A DNA stretch of 32,992 nucleotides from Lacticaseibacillus jixianensis (GCF_003946485.1 NZ_RHOJ01000029.1:1-32992), one strand, 5' to 3'; shown: positions 1 through 7,620, numbered from the stretch's first letter. Notes: generated by a model from the letters alone, not told the origin. Program-made: numbers and translations.

Positions 1-38
1 CCCCGGTTGAGTATCGGGAACAAGTCATCGTGGCTTAA
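1..38 (+). CDS. 3' end of an unidentified gene
   Basis: A short open frame enters from the left edge and stops at a TAA at 36-38; the visible C-terminus reads PVEYREQVIVA. It looks like the tail of a normal protein, but eleven residues are too few to name a family. The reading frame was chosen because it is the one that closes before the promoter-like region of the next gene. A longer frame-1 reading, open to 132, runs through a possible terminator and is less likely. Confidence 0.3.
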   Translation, partial: PVEYREQVIVA

Positions 39-179
39 TTCAAATTCTAATTCGTCTAACTTTTCTATTGCACTTCATGCCCCCGAGGCGGCCTTTTTAT
101 ATGAGATTATTCACATGTTTGTCACATTTTAATTTCACCAAGCTGGTAAAATAAGGATCATCAACTTCAAGGAGGAACT
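39..179 (+). promoter_or_regulatory. Intergenic region with possible terminator and -10 box
   Basis: A GC-rich stretch followed by CTTTTTAT at about 79-107 may be a weak terminator for the gene on the left; its hairpin is imperfect. A TAAAAT at 147-152 is a candidate -10 box for the next gene, without a convincing -35 at standard spacing. A strong GGAGG at 171-175 is the ribosome-binding site of the following gene. Confidence 0.35.
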
Positions 180-951
180 TTGCTTAAAGAAGGCTTATGC
201 ATTCTTAAAAAACACGCCGAAGACGCCGACCCCGCGTGGCAAGACGATGATGCTGGACAAGGGATTAGGCCTGAACGAAACTGAGGATCTGCTGGCGACT
301 GCCGGCGACTATCTTGACTACGCCAAGTTCGGCTGGGGCACAGCGGCGACGATGGACCGCGCGCTGATTCAACAGAAAACGGCACTGTATCAGGCCGCCG
401 GGGTCATTGCCTACCCTGGCGGTACGCTCCTTGAGGTCGCCTTAATGAACGGGCAGTTCGGCGAGTTCTTAACGGAGACAAAAGCGCTTGGCTTCGGCGG
501 GGTCGAGGTCAGCGATGGGTCGACGGTGATCGCGCCCAGCACCCGCAAGCAGGTGATCCAGCAGGCGAAGGATGCGGGGTTATTTGTGATCTCGGAAGTC
601 GGCAAGAAAGACCCGACGCTGGATCACAAGCTCAGTATTCACACCCGCTTGATCCAGATTCAGACGGATCTGCGCAATGGGGCAAACTATGTCATCATCG
701 AGGCGCGCGAGGCCGGCAAAAATATCGGGATCTACGATGAAGGCGGTAACATCATCGAAGCCGAGCTGGCCGAGTTGACCAAAAACGGCACTGACCAGCT
801 GATTTTTGAAGCGCCGCTGAAAAGTCAGCAGGTCGCGTTGATCCGCCAGTTTGGCGTCGGCATCAACCTGGGCAACATTGCTAGCAATGAAGTGACGGCG
901 CTGGAGACTTTGCGCCGGGGCTTGCGCGGCGATACTGTGGGGAGGGTGTGA
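180..951 (+). CDS. Phosphosulfolactate synthase (ComA)-like protein, apparent 5' frameshift
   Basis: The protein resembles the ComA/phosphosulfolactate synthase family, TIM-barrel enzymes that add sulfite to phosphoenolpyruvate in archaea; the lactobacillar substrate is not known. Family-like segments are MLDKGLG near the N-terminus, DYAKFGWGT, YPGGTLLE, GFGGVEVSDG, VISEVGKKD, VIIEARE and GINLGNI. The uninterrupted frame begins at ATG 247, but that ATG has no ribosome-binding site and lacks the conserved FLKNTP...PRGKT segment, which is encoded in the same frame just upstream with no start codon. GGAGG at 171-175 instead points to TTG 180, one frame off. Deleting one G at 192-193 joins them into MLKEAYAFLKNTPKTP. 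I therefore infer a 1-nt insertion, real or a sequencing error. The gene overlaps the downstream phosphatase start as TGATG. Confidence 0.7.
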
Positions 952-1604
952 TGAAGCGATTGTTTATCATCCGGCATGGCCGCACGCAGTGGAACGTTGA
1001 AAAGCGCCTGCAAGGGGCCGGCGGCGACAGCCCGGTGCTGCAAGCTGACCTCACGCCCTACGCGCGGCTGGCCGCTTACCTGGACGAATACCGGTTTGCC
1101 GCTGCGTACACCAGCCCGCTGCCGCGCGCCAAGACCTCCGCTGAGCTGATCGTGGCCCGGATGCCGCACAACGCGAGCTTGCCCCTGGTGCCAGTTTCGG
1201 GACTGACTGAAATTGGGTTTGGCCAGTGGGAAGGCCAAAAGCGTGCCGATTTGGTGCGCGACCACCGCGAGTTATTTGCCAAGTTGTCGCGGCGGGAAAA
1301 TGATCCCGCCTTGACGGCACTGGGAGTCGAGGATTTTGACGCGGCAGGGCGGCGCTTTGCCCAGGCCATCAAACAGATCAGCGCGGCGCTGCCGGCGGAG
1401 GCAAACGCCTTGATCGTGACCCACGGCGGGATCGGCCAGCTGGGCATGCGGTATCTGACCGGTAATGACCATTTGCTGGGCCTGAAGAATTTGGCCACGT
1501 CCATCGTGGGCGTGGTCGGTGATCAGTATTATCTTGACGTCTACAATCAAACCGCATATCTGCCGCACGTGGACCTAAACGAAGGCAACGTGTCGATCCT
1601 TTGA
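951..1604 (+). CDS. Histidine phosphatase family protein
   Basis: Member of the phosphoglycerate mutase-like histidine phosphatase superfamily. It has the LFIIRHGRTQWN motif at the N-terminus, whose His is phosphorylated during catalysis, followed by SPLPRAKTSAELI, the acid-donor region TEIGFGQWEGQ and the second catalytic His in VTHGG near the C-terminus. Length, about 217 aa, fits small-molecule phosphatases of this family; the substrate cannot be told. ATG 951 is preferred over GTG 948 because GGAGGG at 941-945 lies at proper spacing from it. The start overlaps the stop of the ComA-like gene, so the two are probably translationally coupled. Confidence 0.88.
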   Translation: MKRLFIIRHGRTQWNVEKRLQGAGGDSPVLQADLTPYARLAAYLDEYRFAAAYTSPLPRAKTSAELIVARMPHNASLPLVPVSGLTEIGFGQWEGQKRADLVRDHRELFAKLSRRENDPALTALGVEDFDAAGRRFAQAIKQISAALPAEANALIVTHGGIGQLGMRYLTGNDHLLGLKNLATSIVGVVGDQYYLDVYNQTAYLPHVDLNEGNVSIL

Positions 1605-1628
1605 TCAGCAGTCTGGTCCCGGAGAGGC

Positions 1629-1652
1629 GCGGCGAGCCGCATCATTCGCCGC
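1629..1652 (+). other. Hairpin without U-tract after the phosphatase gene
   Basis: GCGGCGA (1629-1635) pairs perfectly with TCGCCGC (1646-1652) across a 10-nt loop. No T-run follows, so it is at best a weak terminator or an mRNA 3'-end structure. Confidence 0.3.
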
Positions 1653-1673
1653 TGGCGCGCAGGCCAAGTGCGT

Positions 1674-1679
1674 TATAAT
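1674..1679 (+). promoter_or_regulatory. -10 box of the HAD/GNAT unit
   Basis: A perfect TATAAT lies 35 nt upstream of the HAD phosphatase start in an otherwise GC-rich gap. No good -35 hexamer is visible. Confidence 0.5.
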
Positions 1680-1714
1680 TATCATTAAGGCATGATTGAG
1701 AGAAAGGGCCAACG

Positions 1715-2536
1715 ATGACGATTAAACTGATTGCAACGGATATTGACGACACGCTGCTTAATTCCAACCGGCAGCTGACAGCGCACACGATTGCCGTGCT
1801 TAAACAGGCCCATGCGCGCGGGGTCAAGGTGGTGCTGTGCACCGGGCGGCCGCTGCAGGCGGTGCAGCCGCTATTAGACCAGCTGGGGCTGAGCGGGCAA
1901 GACGAGTACGCCATCACCTTTAACGGTGCGGTCACGGTGCGGCTGGACGGCACCGTGCTCAGCAGCTTTGGCCTCGGCAAGGCGGACTTTGAACAATTGG
2001 ACGCGTTTGCGGCGGCCAATCACGTTCAGTACAACCTGCGCGACGCAGCGGGCCGGGTCATTACGCCCAACGACCAGATCAGCTTCTACGCCGTGCGCCA
2101 GGCCTACGACAGTCAGGTGGGGATCATGCGGCAAAGTCCGGCGCAGGTGCCGGCGGATTACCGCTACATCAAAGGGATGCTGACGGCGCCTAAGGCCGTG
2201 TTAGACGCCATTGAGCCTGCGGCCAGGCAAGCGCTTGGCGGCTGCTATTACGTGGTGCGCTCCACCCCGTTTTTCCTGGAGGTGATGAACGCCCAAGCGA
2301 ACAAAGGCAGCGGACTTCAGGCACTGGCCGCCCAGCTGGGGCTCGGGCCCGAAGAGGTCATGGCGTGCGGCGATGAGGCCAACGATCTGCCGATGCTGAA
2401 GTGGGCCGGCTGCAGCATCGGCATGGCCAACGGGATCGCCGCGGTAAAGCAAGCGGCGGCGCACGTGACGCTGGACAATGACCACGACGGGGTCGCCGCC
2501 GCCGTCGTGCAGTACGTGCTGGCGGGGCAATCATGA
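1715..2536 (+). CDS. Cof-type HAD-IIB family phosphatase
   Basis: A haloacid dehalogenase superfamily hydrolase of the Cof/IIB subfamily, about 273 aa, which is the usual size. Motif I with the nucleophile is IATDIDDTLLN (first Asp of DIDDT), motif II is the Thr in VVLCTGRP, and motifs III/IV are the Lys in ANKGSG and GDEANDLPML. The C2 cap lies between motifs II and III. Such proteins dephosphorylate sugar phosphates, pyridoxal phosphate or FMN; which one cannot be read from sequence. Its stop overlaps the start of the acetyltransferase gene by four bases (ATGA), indicating one transcription unit. Confidence 0.9.
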   Translation: MTIKLIATDIDDTLLNSNRQLTAHTIAVLKQAHARGVKVVLCTGRPLQAVQPLLDQLGLSGQDEYAITFNGAVTVRLDGTVLSSFGLGKADFEQLDAFAAANHVQYNLRDAAGRVITPNDQISFYAVRQAYDSQVGIMRQSPAQVPADYRYIKGMLTAPKAVLDAIEPAARQALGGCYYVVRSTPFFLEVMNAQANKGSGLQALAAQLGLGPEEVMACGDEANDLPMLKWAGCSIGMANGIAAVKQAAAHVTLDNDHDGVAAAVVQYVLAGQS

Positions 2537-3024
2537 CGCTGACGTTTCGGCTTGCGCAGCCGCGCGACTTGAGTGCCATCATGGCGATCGAACGCGCCGG
2601 CTTCACGCCTGCTGAGGCCGCCTCACCGGCCAGCATGGCGGCCCGCATCGCCCGGTACCCCGACACCTTTATCACCGCCTGGCAAAGTGACGTGCTGGTG
2701 GGGTACGGGGTCGGGCCGGCGATCGCTCAGCCTCATCTGACCGATGACCTGTTTGAAACGGCCCAGGCCAATCCGCCCGCGGCTGCTTACATTGCGGTGC
2801 TCAGCCTCGCGGTGGCCCCAAGTGCGCGTAGGCAAGGGGTGGGCACGGCGCTGCTGGCCGCGCTGACGAACGCGGCCCAGCGTCAGCACCGCCGCGGCAT
2901 CACCTTGACTTGCCTGGCGCGCCTGGTGCCGTTTTACCAGCGCAACGGGTTTGCGAGCGCTGGCAGGTCCGCGTCAACGCACGCCGGCGAGCAGTGGTTC
3001 GATATGGTCAAAATGCTGCAGTAG
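2533..3024 (+). CDS. GNAT family N-acetyltransferase
   Basis: A GCN5-related acetyltransferase of 163 aa. It opens with FRLAQPRDLSAIMAIERAGF, typical for the first strand and helix of the fold; VLSLAVAPSARRQGVGTALL carries the acetyl-CoA pyrophosphate-binding R/Q-x-x-G-x-G/A loop (ARRQGVGTAL), and FYQRNGF is the common C-terminal motif. The acceptor is unknown. The ATGA overlap with the HAD gene implies translational coupling. Confidence 0.88.
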   Translation: MTLTFRLAQPRDLSAIMAIERAGFTPAEAASPASMAARIARYPDTFITAWQSDVLVGYGVGPAIAQPHLTDDLFETAQANPPAAAYIAVLSLAVAPSARRQGVGTALLAALTNAAQRQHRRGITLTCLARLVPFYQRNGFASAGRSASTHAGEQWFDMVKMLQ

Positions 3025-3065
3025 CCCCCACGGCTAGTTTTATCAAAAAGAAAAGAGTGCGAAAC

Positions 3066-4019
3066 GTGAAAGCAGTTAAAATCGGTAACACCAATTGGCA
3101 AGCGTCCAGCGTGGCGCTGGGTATCATGCGGATGAACGCCTTAACGCCAAGCGCTGCGGCCAACAGCTTGACCGCTGCGGTTGACGCGGGGATCAACTTT
3201 ATCGACTCGGCCGACATTTACGGTCAGGGGGAGTCCGAGAAGGTCTTTGGGCAGGCCCTGAAGCAGTCCGGCCTGCGCCGCGATCAGCTGTTTATCCAGT
3301 CCAAGGGCGGCATTGTGGTTGATCCGGCGCGCTCCCACGGCAGCCTGGTCTTCGGCAAGCGGTACGATTTCTCCAAGGCGCACCTGATCGCCGCGGTGGA
3401 TGGTGAGCTGAGCCGGATGGGAATCGACTACCTTGACTCGTTTTTGCTGCACCGACCGGATCCGCTGATGGAACCGGAGGCAGTCGCCGAAGCCTTTGAT
3501 GAGCTGCAGCAGGCAGGCAAGGTGCGCCACTTTGGCGTGTCCAACTTCGATCCGCAGCAGTTTGAATTCCTGCAGAAAAACCTGCGCCAGCCGCTCTTGA
3601 TCAACCAGGTGCAGTTCTCAGTCATGCACACAGGGATGGTTGACGCGGGGATGCACGTGAACATGGCCGACGCCCGCTCGGTCAACCACGACGGCGGGCT
3701 GCTGGCCTTCTCGCGGCGCAAGCACGTGACCTTGCAGGCGTGGTCGCCGTTTCAGTACGGCATGTTCGCCGGCGTCTACATCGACAACCCCAAGTTCCCT
3801 AAGCTGAACGCGAAGCTGGCGGCACTGGCCGAGCAGTATCACGTCTCCAAAAACGGCATTGCCGTGGCGTGGATCTTGCGGCTGCCGGTCCCGTTCCAGG
3901 TGATCTTGGGCACCATGACCCCGCAGCACATCCAGGATTCCGCGGCCGGCGCAGACGTCGCGTTGACCCGGCAGGATTGGTACGACGTGTACTTTGCGGC
4001 CGGCAACGATTTGCCCTGA
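3066..4019 (+). CDS. Aldo/keto reductase, YdhF-like
   Basis: NAD(P)H-dependent oxidoreductase of the aldo/keto reductase superfamily. From GTG 3066 the expected catalytic tetrad is present: Asp47 and Tyr52 in FIDSADIYG, Lys80 in IQSKGG, and His129 in SFLLHRPDP. GVSNF and a C-terminal nucleotide-binding half follow; 317 aa is the normal size. The frame stays open upstream to 2910, inside the acetyltransferase gene, but that extension has no family similarity, while VKAVKIGNTNWQASSVALGIMRMN is a typical N-terminus. The ribosome-binding site is weak (AAAGAG about 9 nt upstream). It ends before a long hairpin shared with the convergent glycosyltransferase gene. Confidence 0.88.
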   Translation: MKAVKIGNTNWQASSVALGIMRMNALTPSAAANSLTAAVDAGINFIDSADIYGQGESEKVFGQALKQSGLRRDQLFIQSKGGIVVDPARSHGSLVFGKRYDFSKAHLIAAVDGELSRMGIDYLDSFLLHRPDPLMEPEAVAEAFDELQQAGKVRHFGVSNFDPQQFEFLQKNLRQPLLINQVQFSVMHTGMVDAGMHVNMADARSVNHDGGLLAFSRRKHVTLQAWSPFQYGMFAGVYIDNPKFPKLNAKLAALAEQYHVSKNGIAVAWILRLPVPFQVILGTMTPQHIQDSAAGADVALTRQDWYDVYFAAGNDLP

Positions 4020-4068
4020 GGCGGTCGCTTCAGTGGCGGCAAGCCGCGATCCTCATCTCAACGACAAG

Positions 4069-4117
4069 CAGGCGGCGTTGCCTCGCGCTTAACAGCGCGT
4101 TGCAGCGCCGCCTGTTT
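4069..4117. terminator. Bidirectional terminator hairpin
   Basis: CAGGCGGCG (4069-4077) pairs with CGCCGCCTG (4106-4114), and inside it CGCGCT (4084-4089) pairs with AGCGCG (4094-4099) around a TAAC loop. It sits between two convergent genes. The T-tracts are short on both sides, so termination efficiency is uncertain. Confidence 0.55.
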
Positions 4118-4173
4118 GCGTGGCCGCTTGTCGGCGCTTGGCCAGTGTCATGGCCGCCGGTTGCACCCACTGG

Positions 4174-4896
4174 TCAGTGGATTTTACGCCCCATTGCGTA
4201 GATCCGGTCGAACACCCCGGCTTCTTGCCGCCGCGCTTCCCAGCCGGCGGTGTGGATCGTGCTGTTGGGACGGTTGCGCTTGGTGTATAGGACCGCCGGT
4301 AGGTAGACGTAAGGCCCCGGCGTGGCCGCCACAAAGCTGGCGGTGAACAGGTAGTCCTCGGCGAGCCGCAAGGATTCATCAAAGCGCAAATTGGCTTTAC
4401 GAATCGCTGCGGTGCGAAAGGCCTTGTTCCACACGTAGCCGCCGACTTCGGTGCCGTGCTGGGAGGCCTGCTCGAACATCGCGTGCTGGTCCAGCACCAG
4501 TTCTTGGGCCTGGCGCCGCGGGAGGGCCCGGAACCAGCGGTAGCCAACGGCAACGGCAGCGACGTCCGCTTGAAAACCGCCGCGCAGGGCCGCAGCAAAG
4601 GTGGGGGCCACGCGGTCGTCGCCGTCGATAAAGGCGACGGCACCAGAGGTGGTGCGGTCCAGGCCGAAATTGCGGGCCACGGACACGCCGCGGTGGGTCC
4701 CCAGGGCTTCGTGGTGGAAGTTCGGCACGCCGCGAACGAAGGCGGCGCCGCGCTCGGCGGTGCCGTCAGTGGAGCCATCGTCCACCAGCCACAACGTGAA
4801 ATCAGCAGTTTGGGCGATCAGGTCATCCAGCATTGGCTGAAAGTAGCTGCCCAGCTGGTAGGTGGGGATCACTAGGGTCAAGTCTTCACTCATCAT
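4174..4896 (-). CDS. Glycosyltransferase family 2 protein
   Basis: A GT-A fold inverting glycosyltransferase of about 240 aa. LTLVIPTYQLGSYFQPMLDDL is the nucleotide-binding first strand, LVDDGSTDGT contains the UDP-binding Asp pair, VSVARNFGLD is conserved in the family, and FIDGDDRV carries the DxD metal/nucleotide site. A C-terminal ED pair (LAEDYLF) fits the catalytic base. There is no membrane segment, so the enzyme is cytosolic or peripheral. Two ATG codons in a row (4896 and 4893) follow GAGGTG; either may be used, and the upstream extension to 4944 has no family match. Substrate unknown; cell-wall polysaccharide or glycolipid synthesis is the general expectation. Confidence 0.88.
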   Translation of the reverse strand: MMSEDLTLVIPTYQLGSYFQPMLDDLIAQTADFTLWLVDDGSTDGTAERGAAFVRGVPNFHHEALGTHRGVSVARNFGLDRTTSGAVAFIDGDDRVAPTFAAALRGGFQADVAAVAVGYRWFRALPRRQAQELVLDQHAMFEQASQHGTEVGGYVWNKAFRTAAIRKANLRFDESLRLAEDYLFTASFVAATPGPYVYLPAVLYTKRNRPNSTIHTAGWEARRQEAGVFDRIYAMGRKIH

Positions 4897-4912
4897 TATC
4901 ACCTCGCTGGCC

Positions 4913-4981
4913 ATTATCCGCGGGCCCAGCGCAAACGCAAACAATCAGCTTGTGCATCGCTTTACAGACCGTGGCCCGCGG
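4913..4981 (-). promoter_or_regulatory. Promoter region of the glycosyltransferase with a 9-bp inverted repeat
   Basis: Read on the minus strand, TTTGCG, 17 nt, then GATAAT (complement of 4913-4918) is a possible promoter. CCGCGGGCC (4918-4926) and GGCCCGCGG (4973-4981) are perfect inverted arms 46 nt apart that bracket it. Confidence 0.35.
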
Positions 4982-5031
4982 TGAGCCTGGGGCCGCAAGT
5001 GCGCCTGCCGCTGCGAGCCATCCGCACTAGC

Positions 5032-5062
5032 AAAAAAACGCCCGCCGGCAGCGCCAGCGAGC
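5032..5062 (-). terminator. Terminator of the SPFH gene
   Basis: On the minus strand a 10-bp stem with only GT wobbles as imperfections surrounds a GCT loop and is followed by GTTTTTTT. It is one of the strongest terminators in the window and closes the NfeD-like/SPFH unit. Confidence 0.85.
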
Positions 5063-5076
5063 GTGATCATCGGGAT

Positions 5077-6000
5077 TTATTTTGCTTCCGGATCGGTGTG
5101 CTTCAGCACCCGCCCCACGGCTGGGATCTGGCCCAGCGAGTCGATGGCGGTACTTGGCATGACCACGGTGTTGGACGAGCCGTTGGCCAACGCTTCCAAA
5201 GCCTCCACGTTCTTGTAGGTGAGGTAAAGGTCGCCGTTGTTCTTCAGCCCTTCGTTGATCGAATCGATCTGATCGTGCACCGCTTCGGCGATCAGCCGCT
5301 GGGACTCCGCCTTACCTTGGGCCTCCAAGATCTGGGTCTGCTTGTTGGCCTCGGCCTGCAGGATGTCGGACTGCTTTTCGCCTTCCGCCTTGGCAATGGC
5401 GGCCTGCTTCAGGCCTTCCGCTTCCATGATGTTGGCTTCCTTTTCACGCGATGCCCGCAGCAGCTTATTCATGGATTCCTGAATGGTCTTGTCGACTTGG
5501 ATCGAATCAATGTTGACGCGGTCCACGTTCAGGCCGTAACCCGCGGTGGTCGTGGCGATCTGCTGGAACAAGGTCTGGTTGATCGTCTCGGTGCCGTTCA
5601 GGACATCGTTCAGGTCCATGTTACCGATGATCCCCCGCAGGTTGGCGCGGGTATCCTGCACCATGGACAGCACGGAATCCTTGTTCTGGTAGACGTAGGC
5701 GTTGACGTCGGTGATGTGGTACTTCAGCGTTTCGGAAATGCGCACCACAACGTTATCCTTGGTGATGACTTCCTGTTCATCGACCTTCAGTGGGATCTGC
5801 TTCATGTTGACGATCTCGGTGATGCGATAGATGAACGGGGGCACCACGTGAAAGCCTGGCTGCAGGGTCTGAACGTACTTCCCCAGCCGCTCGACGATGC
5901 CGACCTCCCCGGTGTGAATGATGGCCATACTTGAGAACAAGATAATCAGTAGAAAAATCGCGACGATCAGGATGACCGCCCAAATAATGATTCCAACCAT
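5077..6000 (-). CDS. SPFH/Band 7 (stomatin-like) membrane protein
   Basis: A 307-aa stomatin-like protein. It has one N-terminal membrane segment (about residues 3-27), then the SPFH domain beginning TGEVGIVERLGKYVQTLQPGFHVVPPF, and a long helical region rich in Ala/Glu/Lys/Gln (about 185-260, with KEANIMEAEGLKQAAIAKAEGEKQ-type heptads) that oligomerises in this family. Such proteins scaffold membrane microdomains. AAGGAGG just upstream supports the start. The gene directly follows a minimal NfeD-like gene on the same strand; NfeD and stomatin genes are known partners, so a complex is likely. A hairpin lies in the gap between them. Confidence 0.92.
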   Translation of the reverse strand: MVGIIIWAVILIVAIFLLIILFSSMAIIHTGEVGIVERLGKYVQTLQPGFHVVPPFIYRITEIVNMKQIPLKVDEQEVITKDNVVVRISETLKYHITDVNAYVYQNKDSVLSMVQDTRANLRGIIGNMDLNDVLNGTETINQTLFQQIATTTAGYGLNVDRVNIDSIQVDKTIQESMNKLLRASREKEANIMEAEGLKQAAIAKAEGEKQSDILQAEANKQTQILEAQGKAESQRLIAEAVHDQIDSINEGLKNNGDLYLTYKNVEALEALANGSSNTVVMPSTAIDSLGQIPAVGRVLKHTDPEAK

Positions 6001-6017
6001 AAAAACTCCTCCTTTAT

Positions 6018-6034
6018 CGGCCGCACTGCGGCCG
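6018..6034 (-). other. Intercistronic palindrome before the SPFH ribosome-binding site
   Basis: CGGCCGCACTGCGGCCG is a perfect 8+1+8 palindrome in the 40-nt gap between the NfeD-like stop and the SPFH start, immediately before AAGGAGG. There is no U-tract, so processing or mRNA stability is more likely than termination. Confidence 0.5.
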
Positions 6035-6040
6035 CAATCC

Positions 6041-6232
6041 TTAGTACTGAAGCTGGCGTTTGGCTAGCCGCACGCCCAACCCCAGCGCCGACGCACTTGC
6101 CACGACGACAAGGTCCCCGGTAGTCGCGGCGTCGAGCAGCTGGTAGTGATAGTGGATGCCGTAAAGCACCACTTCCCCGGCGCCCGGATGCGTCAGGGTG
6201 AATGTCGTTCCAATCAAACGATCGTCCAGCAT
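6041..6232 (-). CDS. Minimal NfeD-like OB-fold protein
   Basis: A 63-aa protein starting MLDDRLIGTTFTLTHPG. The spacing of glycines and hydrophobic strands (IGTTFTL, GAGEVVLYGIHYHYQLL, TTGDLVVVASASALGLGVRL) matches the C-terminal OB fold of NfeD proteins; the usual protease and membrane domains are absent. The start is fixed by AAGGAGG seven bases upstream; an extension to 6346 in the same frame lacks such support. It lies upstream of, and probably co-transcribed with, the SPFH gene, the classical NfeD partner, which strengthens an assignment that the short sequence alone would not secure. Confidence 0.65.
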   Translation of the reverse strand: MLDDRLIGTTFTLTHPGAGEVVLYGIHYHYQLLDAATTGDLVVVASASALGLGVRLAKRQLQY

Positions 6233-6358
6233 GTTCTGCCTCCTTGCGACTGCCCTCATCATAGTCTGTTTGGCCGGGTGAAAATCGGTCCAAGGGCTGA
6301 TTTTCGCCGCCGGACCGCTCGGCACTAGGCGAGTCGCCATCTTCATTCTACAGGAGTT

Positions 6359-6387
6359 TTACCGGGCTGGGCGGAAATGGGTATAAT
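6359..6387 (+). promoter_or_regulatory. Promoter of the GH25-like gene
   Basis: TTACCG (6359-6364), a 17-nt spacer and a perfect TATAAT (6382-6387) precede GGGAGG and the start at 6424. Confidence 0.6.
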
Positions 6388-6423
6388 AATATCATTCACG
6401 AATCACCGAAGGGAGGAAGCAGA

Positions 6424-7152
6424 ATGGCCAGACGCCGGCGCAAGCGGCCGATTTATTCCAATACGTACATCAAACGGCGCCGGCTGTGGACCGCCGGGGG
6501 CCTGGTCACCTTAGTGCTGGCTGCCGTGCTTGGCGGCTGGCTGTGGTCGCAGCGGCAAACTGGCGTGGCCAAGTACCCGGTCCGCGGCGTGGTGCTGGCG
6601 CAGAGCGACGGTAGTGCTGACTTTCAGGCCCTGCAAAGCGCCGGGCTGGCCTTCGTGTACCTCAAGAGCACCCAGGGCGCAAGCTTCTTTGACGATCGTT
6701 TTGCGGCCAACTACGAGCAGGCGACCAGCAGCGGCCTGAAAGTCGGGGTCTATCATTACTTCTCCTTTGACAGCGATCCGGCGGCGCAGGCGGACTACTT
6801 TGCCGCAAAGGTGGGCCGCACTACCGGCACGCTGCCGATCGGGTTGCGGGTGGCCTTCTACGGTGGGTACGCCAATCATCCGCCGGCCGTGGCGGTGCTG
6901 CGAGCCAAGGTGCAGGCCTTCATCGTTGAGCTGCGGCGTTACACTACCCGGCCGTTGGTGCTGATGGGCACGCCCACAGTGCTCGGCGCGCTCAAGGGCA
7001 GCGACCGCTCGGCGAAGCGTTGGGTGATCAGCGCCGGCAAGCCGCGCTTTGCCGGCGCCACCTTCTGGCAGGACGGCAAGCTCTCGGCGGCGGGCACGGC
7101 GTACAACGCGGTGGCGTTCCTAGGTCCGAAGAAGGCCCTTGCCGGAAACTAA
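6424..7152 (+). CDS. Membrane-anchored GH25-fold protein without catalytic acids
   Basis: A basic N-terminus (MARRRRKRP) and one membrane segment (about residues 21-42) place the rest outside the cell. The extracellular part follows the order of GH25 lysozymes: VRGVVLAQSDG, LAFVYLKSTQGASFFDDRFAANYEQA, GLKVGVYHYFSFDSDPAAQADYF, LPIGLRVAFYGGY, ATFWQDGK and YNAVAFLG. Active GH25 enzymes have Asp in GIDVS, Glu in KATEG, and an Asp-x-Glu pair in the PVxDVE strand; here these positions read Val, Gln, Arg and Ala. This points to a non-hydrolytic cell-wall-binding or regulatory protein. Fold assignment is from motif order, not from a search. YxeA follows after 81 nt. Confidence 0.75.
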   Translation: MARRRRKRPIYSNTYIKRRRLWTAGGLVTLVLAAVLGGWLWSQRQTGVAKYPVRGVVLAQSDGSADFQALQSAGLAFVYLKSTQGASFFDDRFAANYEQATSSGLKVGVYHYFSFDSDPAAQADYFAAKVGRTTGTLPIGLRVAFYGGYANHPPAVAVLRAKVQAFIVELRRYTTRPLVLMGTPTVLGALKGSDRSAKRWVISAGKPRFAGATFWQDGKLSAAGTAYNAVAFLGPKKALAGN

Positions 7153-7233
7153 CAAAACTGTTACCCAAACGTTAGGCGAATCGCTGGTCGGCCCCCTTGC
7201 CGTCTGCGATACTGGACGGTGAGGTGAACAGCA

Positions 7234-7590
7234 ATGAGAAAGCTTTTGATCGCGGTGGTCGTCCTGGTGGCACTGGCCTTTGGCGGCATGAAACTCATCG
7301 AAGTCACGGCGTATGGCGGCGCCACTTACTACACCAAGGTGACGACGGATGGCGCGCGCATCACGCAGCACGACCGGCAGGGCCATACCTATGTGGACTA
7401 CCGCTACCGGCTGACGGGGTACGACGAGCAGGGGCAAGGCCGCGCTTTGACCTTCAATGCCAACAAGGCGCGGCCGCTGACGATGGGCGCCTACCTGAAG
7501 CTGACTTACAATCAGAAAAAAGGCGTGACCCGCTGGGCGGCCGTGGACCAGGCCGCGGTGCCCCAAAAGGCGCGAACGCAGCTCAACTAA
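7234..7590 (+). CDS. YxeA family (DUF1093) secreted protein
   Basis: 118 aa with an N-terminal hydrophobic segment (about residues 3-20) that works as a signal peptide or anchor. YGGATYYTKV followed by Tyr-rich YVDYRYRLTGYDEQGQ, LTFNANKARPLTMGAYLKLTYNQKKGVTRWAAV is typical of the YxeA/DUF1093 family, small OB-like secreted proteins of Firmicutes with no established biochemical role. GGTGAGGTG before ATG 7234 supplies the ribosome-binding site. It ends just before a strong bidirectional terminator. Confidence 0.88.
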   Translation: MRKLLIAVVVLVALAFGGMKLIEVTAYGGATYYTKVTTDGARITQHDRQGHTYVDYRYRLTGYDEQGQGRALTFNANKARPLTMGAYLKLTYNQKKGVTRWAAVDQAAVPQKARTQLN

Positions 7591-7620
7591 GGGCCGCCGC
7601 AGTTGACTGCAGGGGTGCCG

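Noticed and set aside
2910-3065. N-terminal extension of the aldo/keto reductase
   Set aside because: Overlaps the acetyltransferase gene in another frame and has no reductase similarity; GTG 3066 gives a normal N-terminus.
4981-5934. 317-aa plus-strand open frame opposite the SPFH gene
   Set aside because: Low-complexity antisense translation of the coiled-coil region; the minus-strand gene has all family features, a good ribosome-binding site and a terminator.
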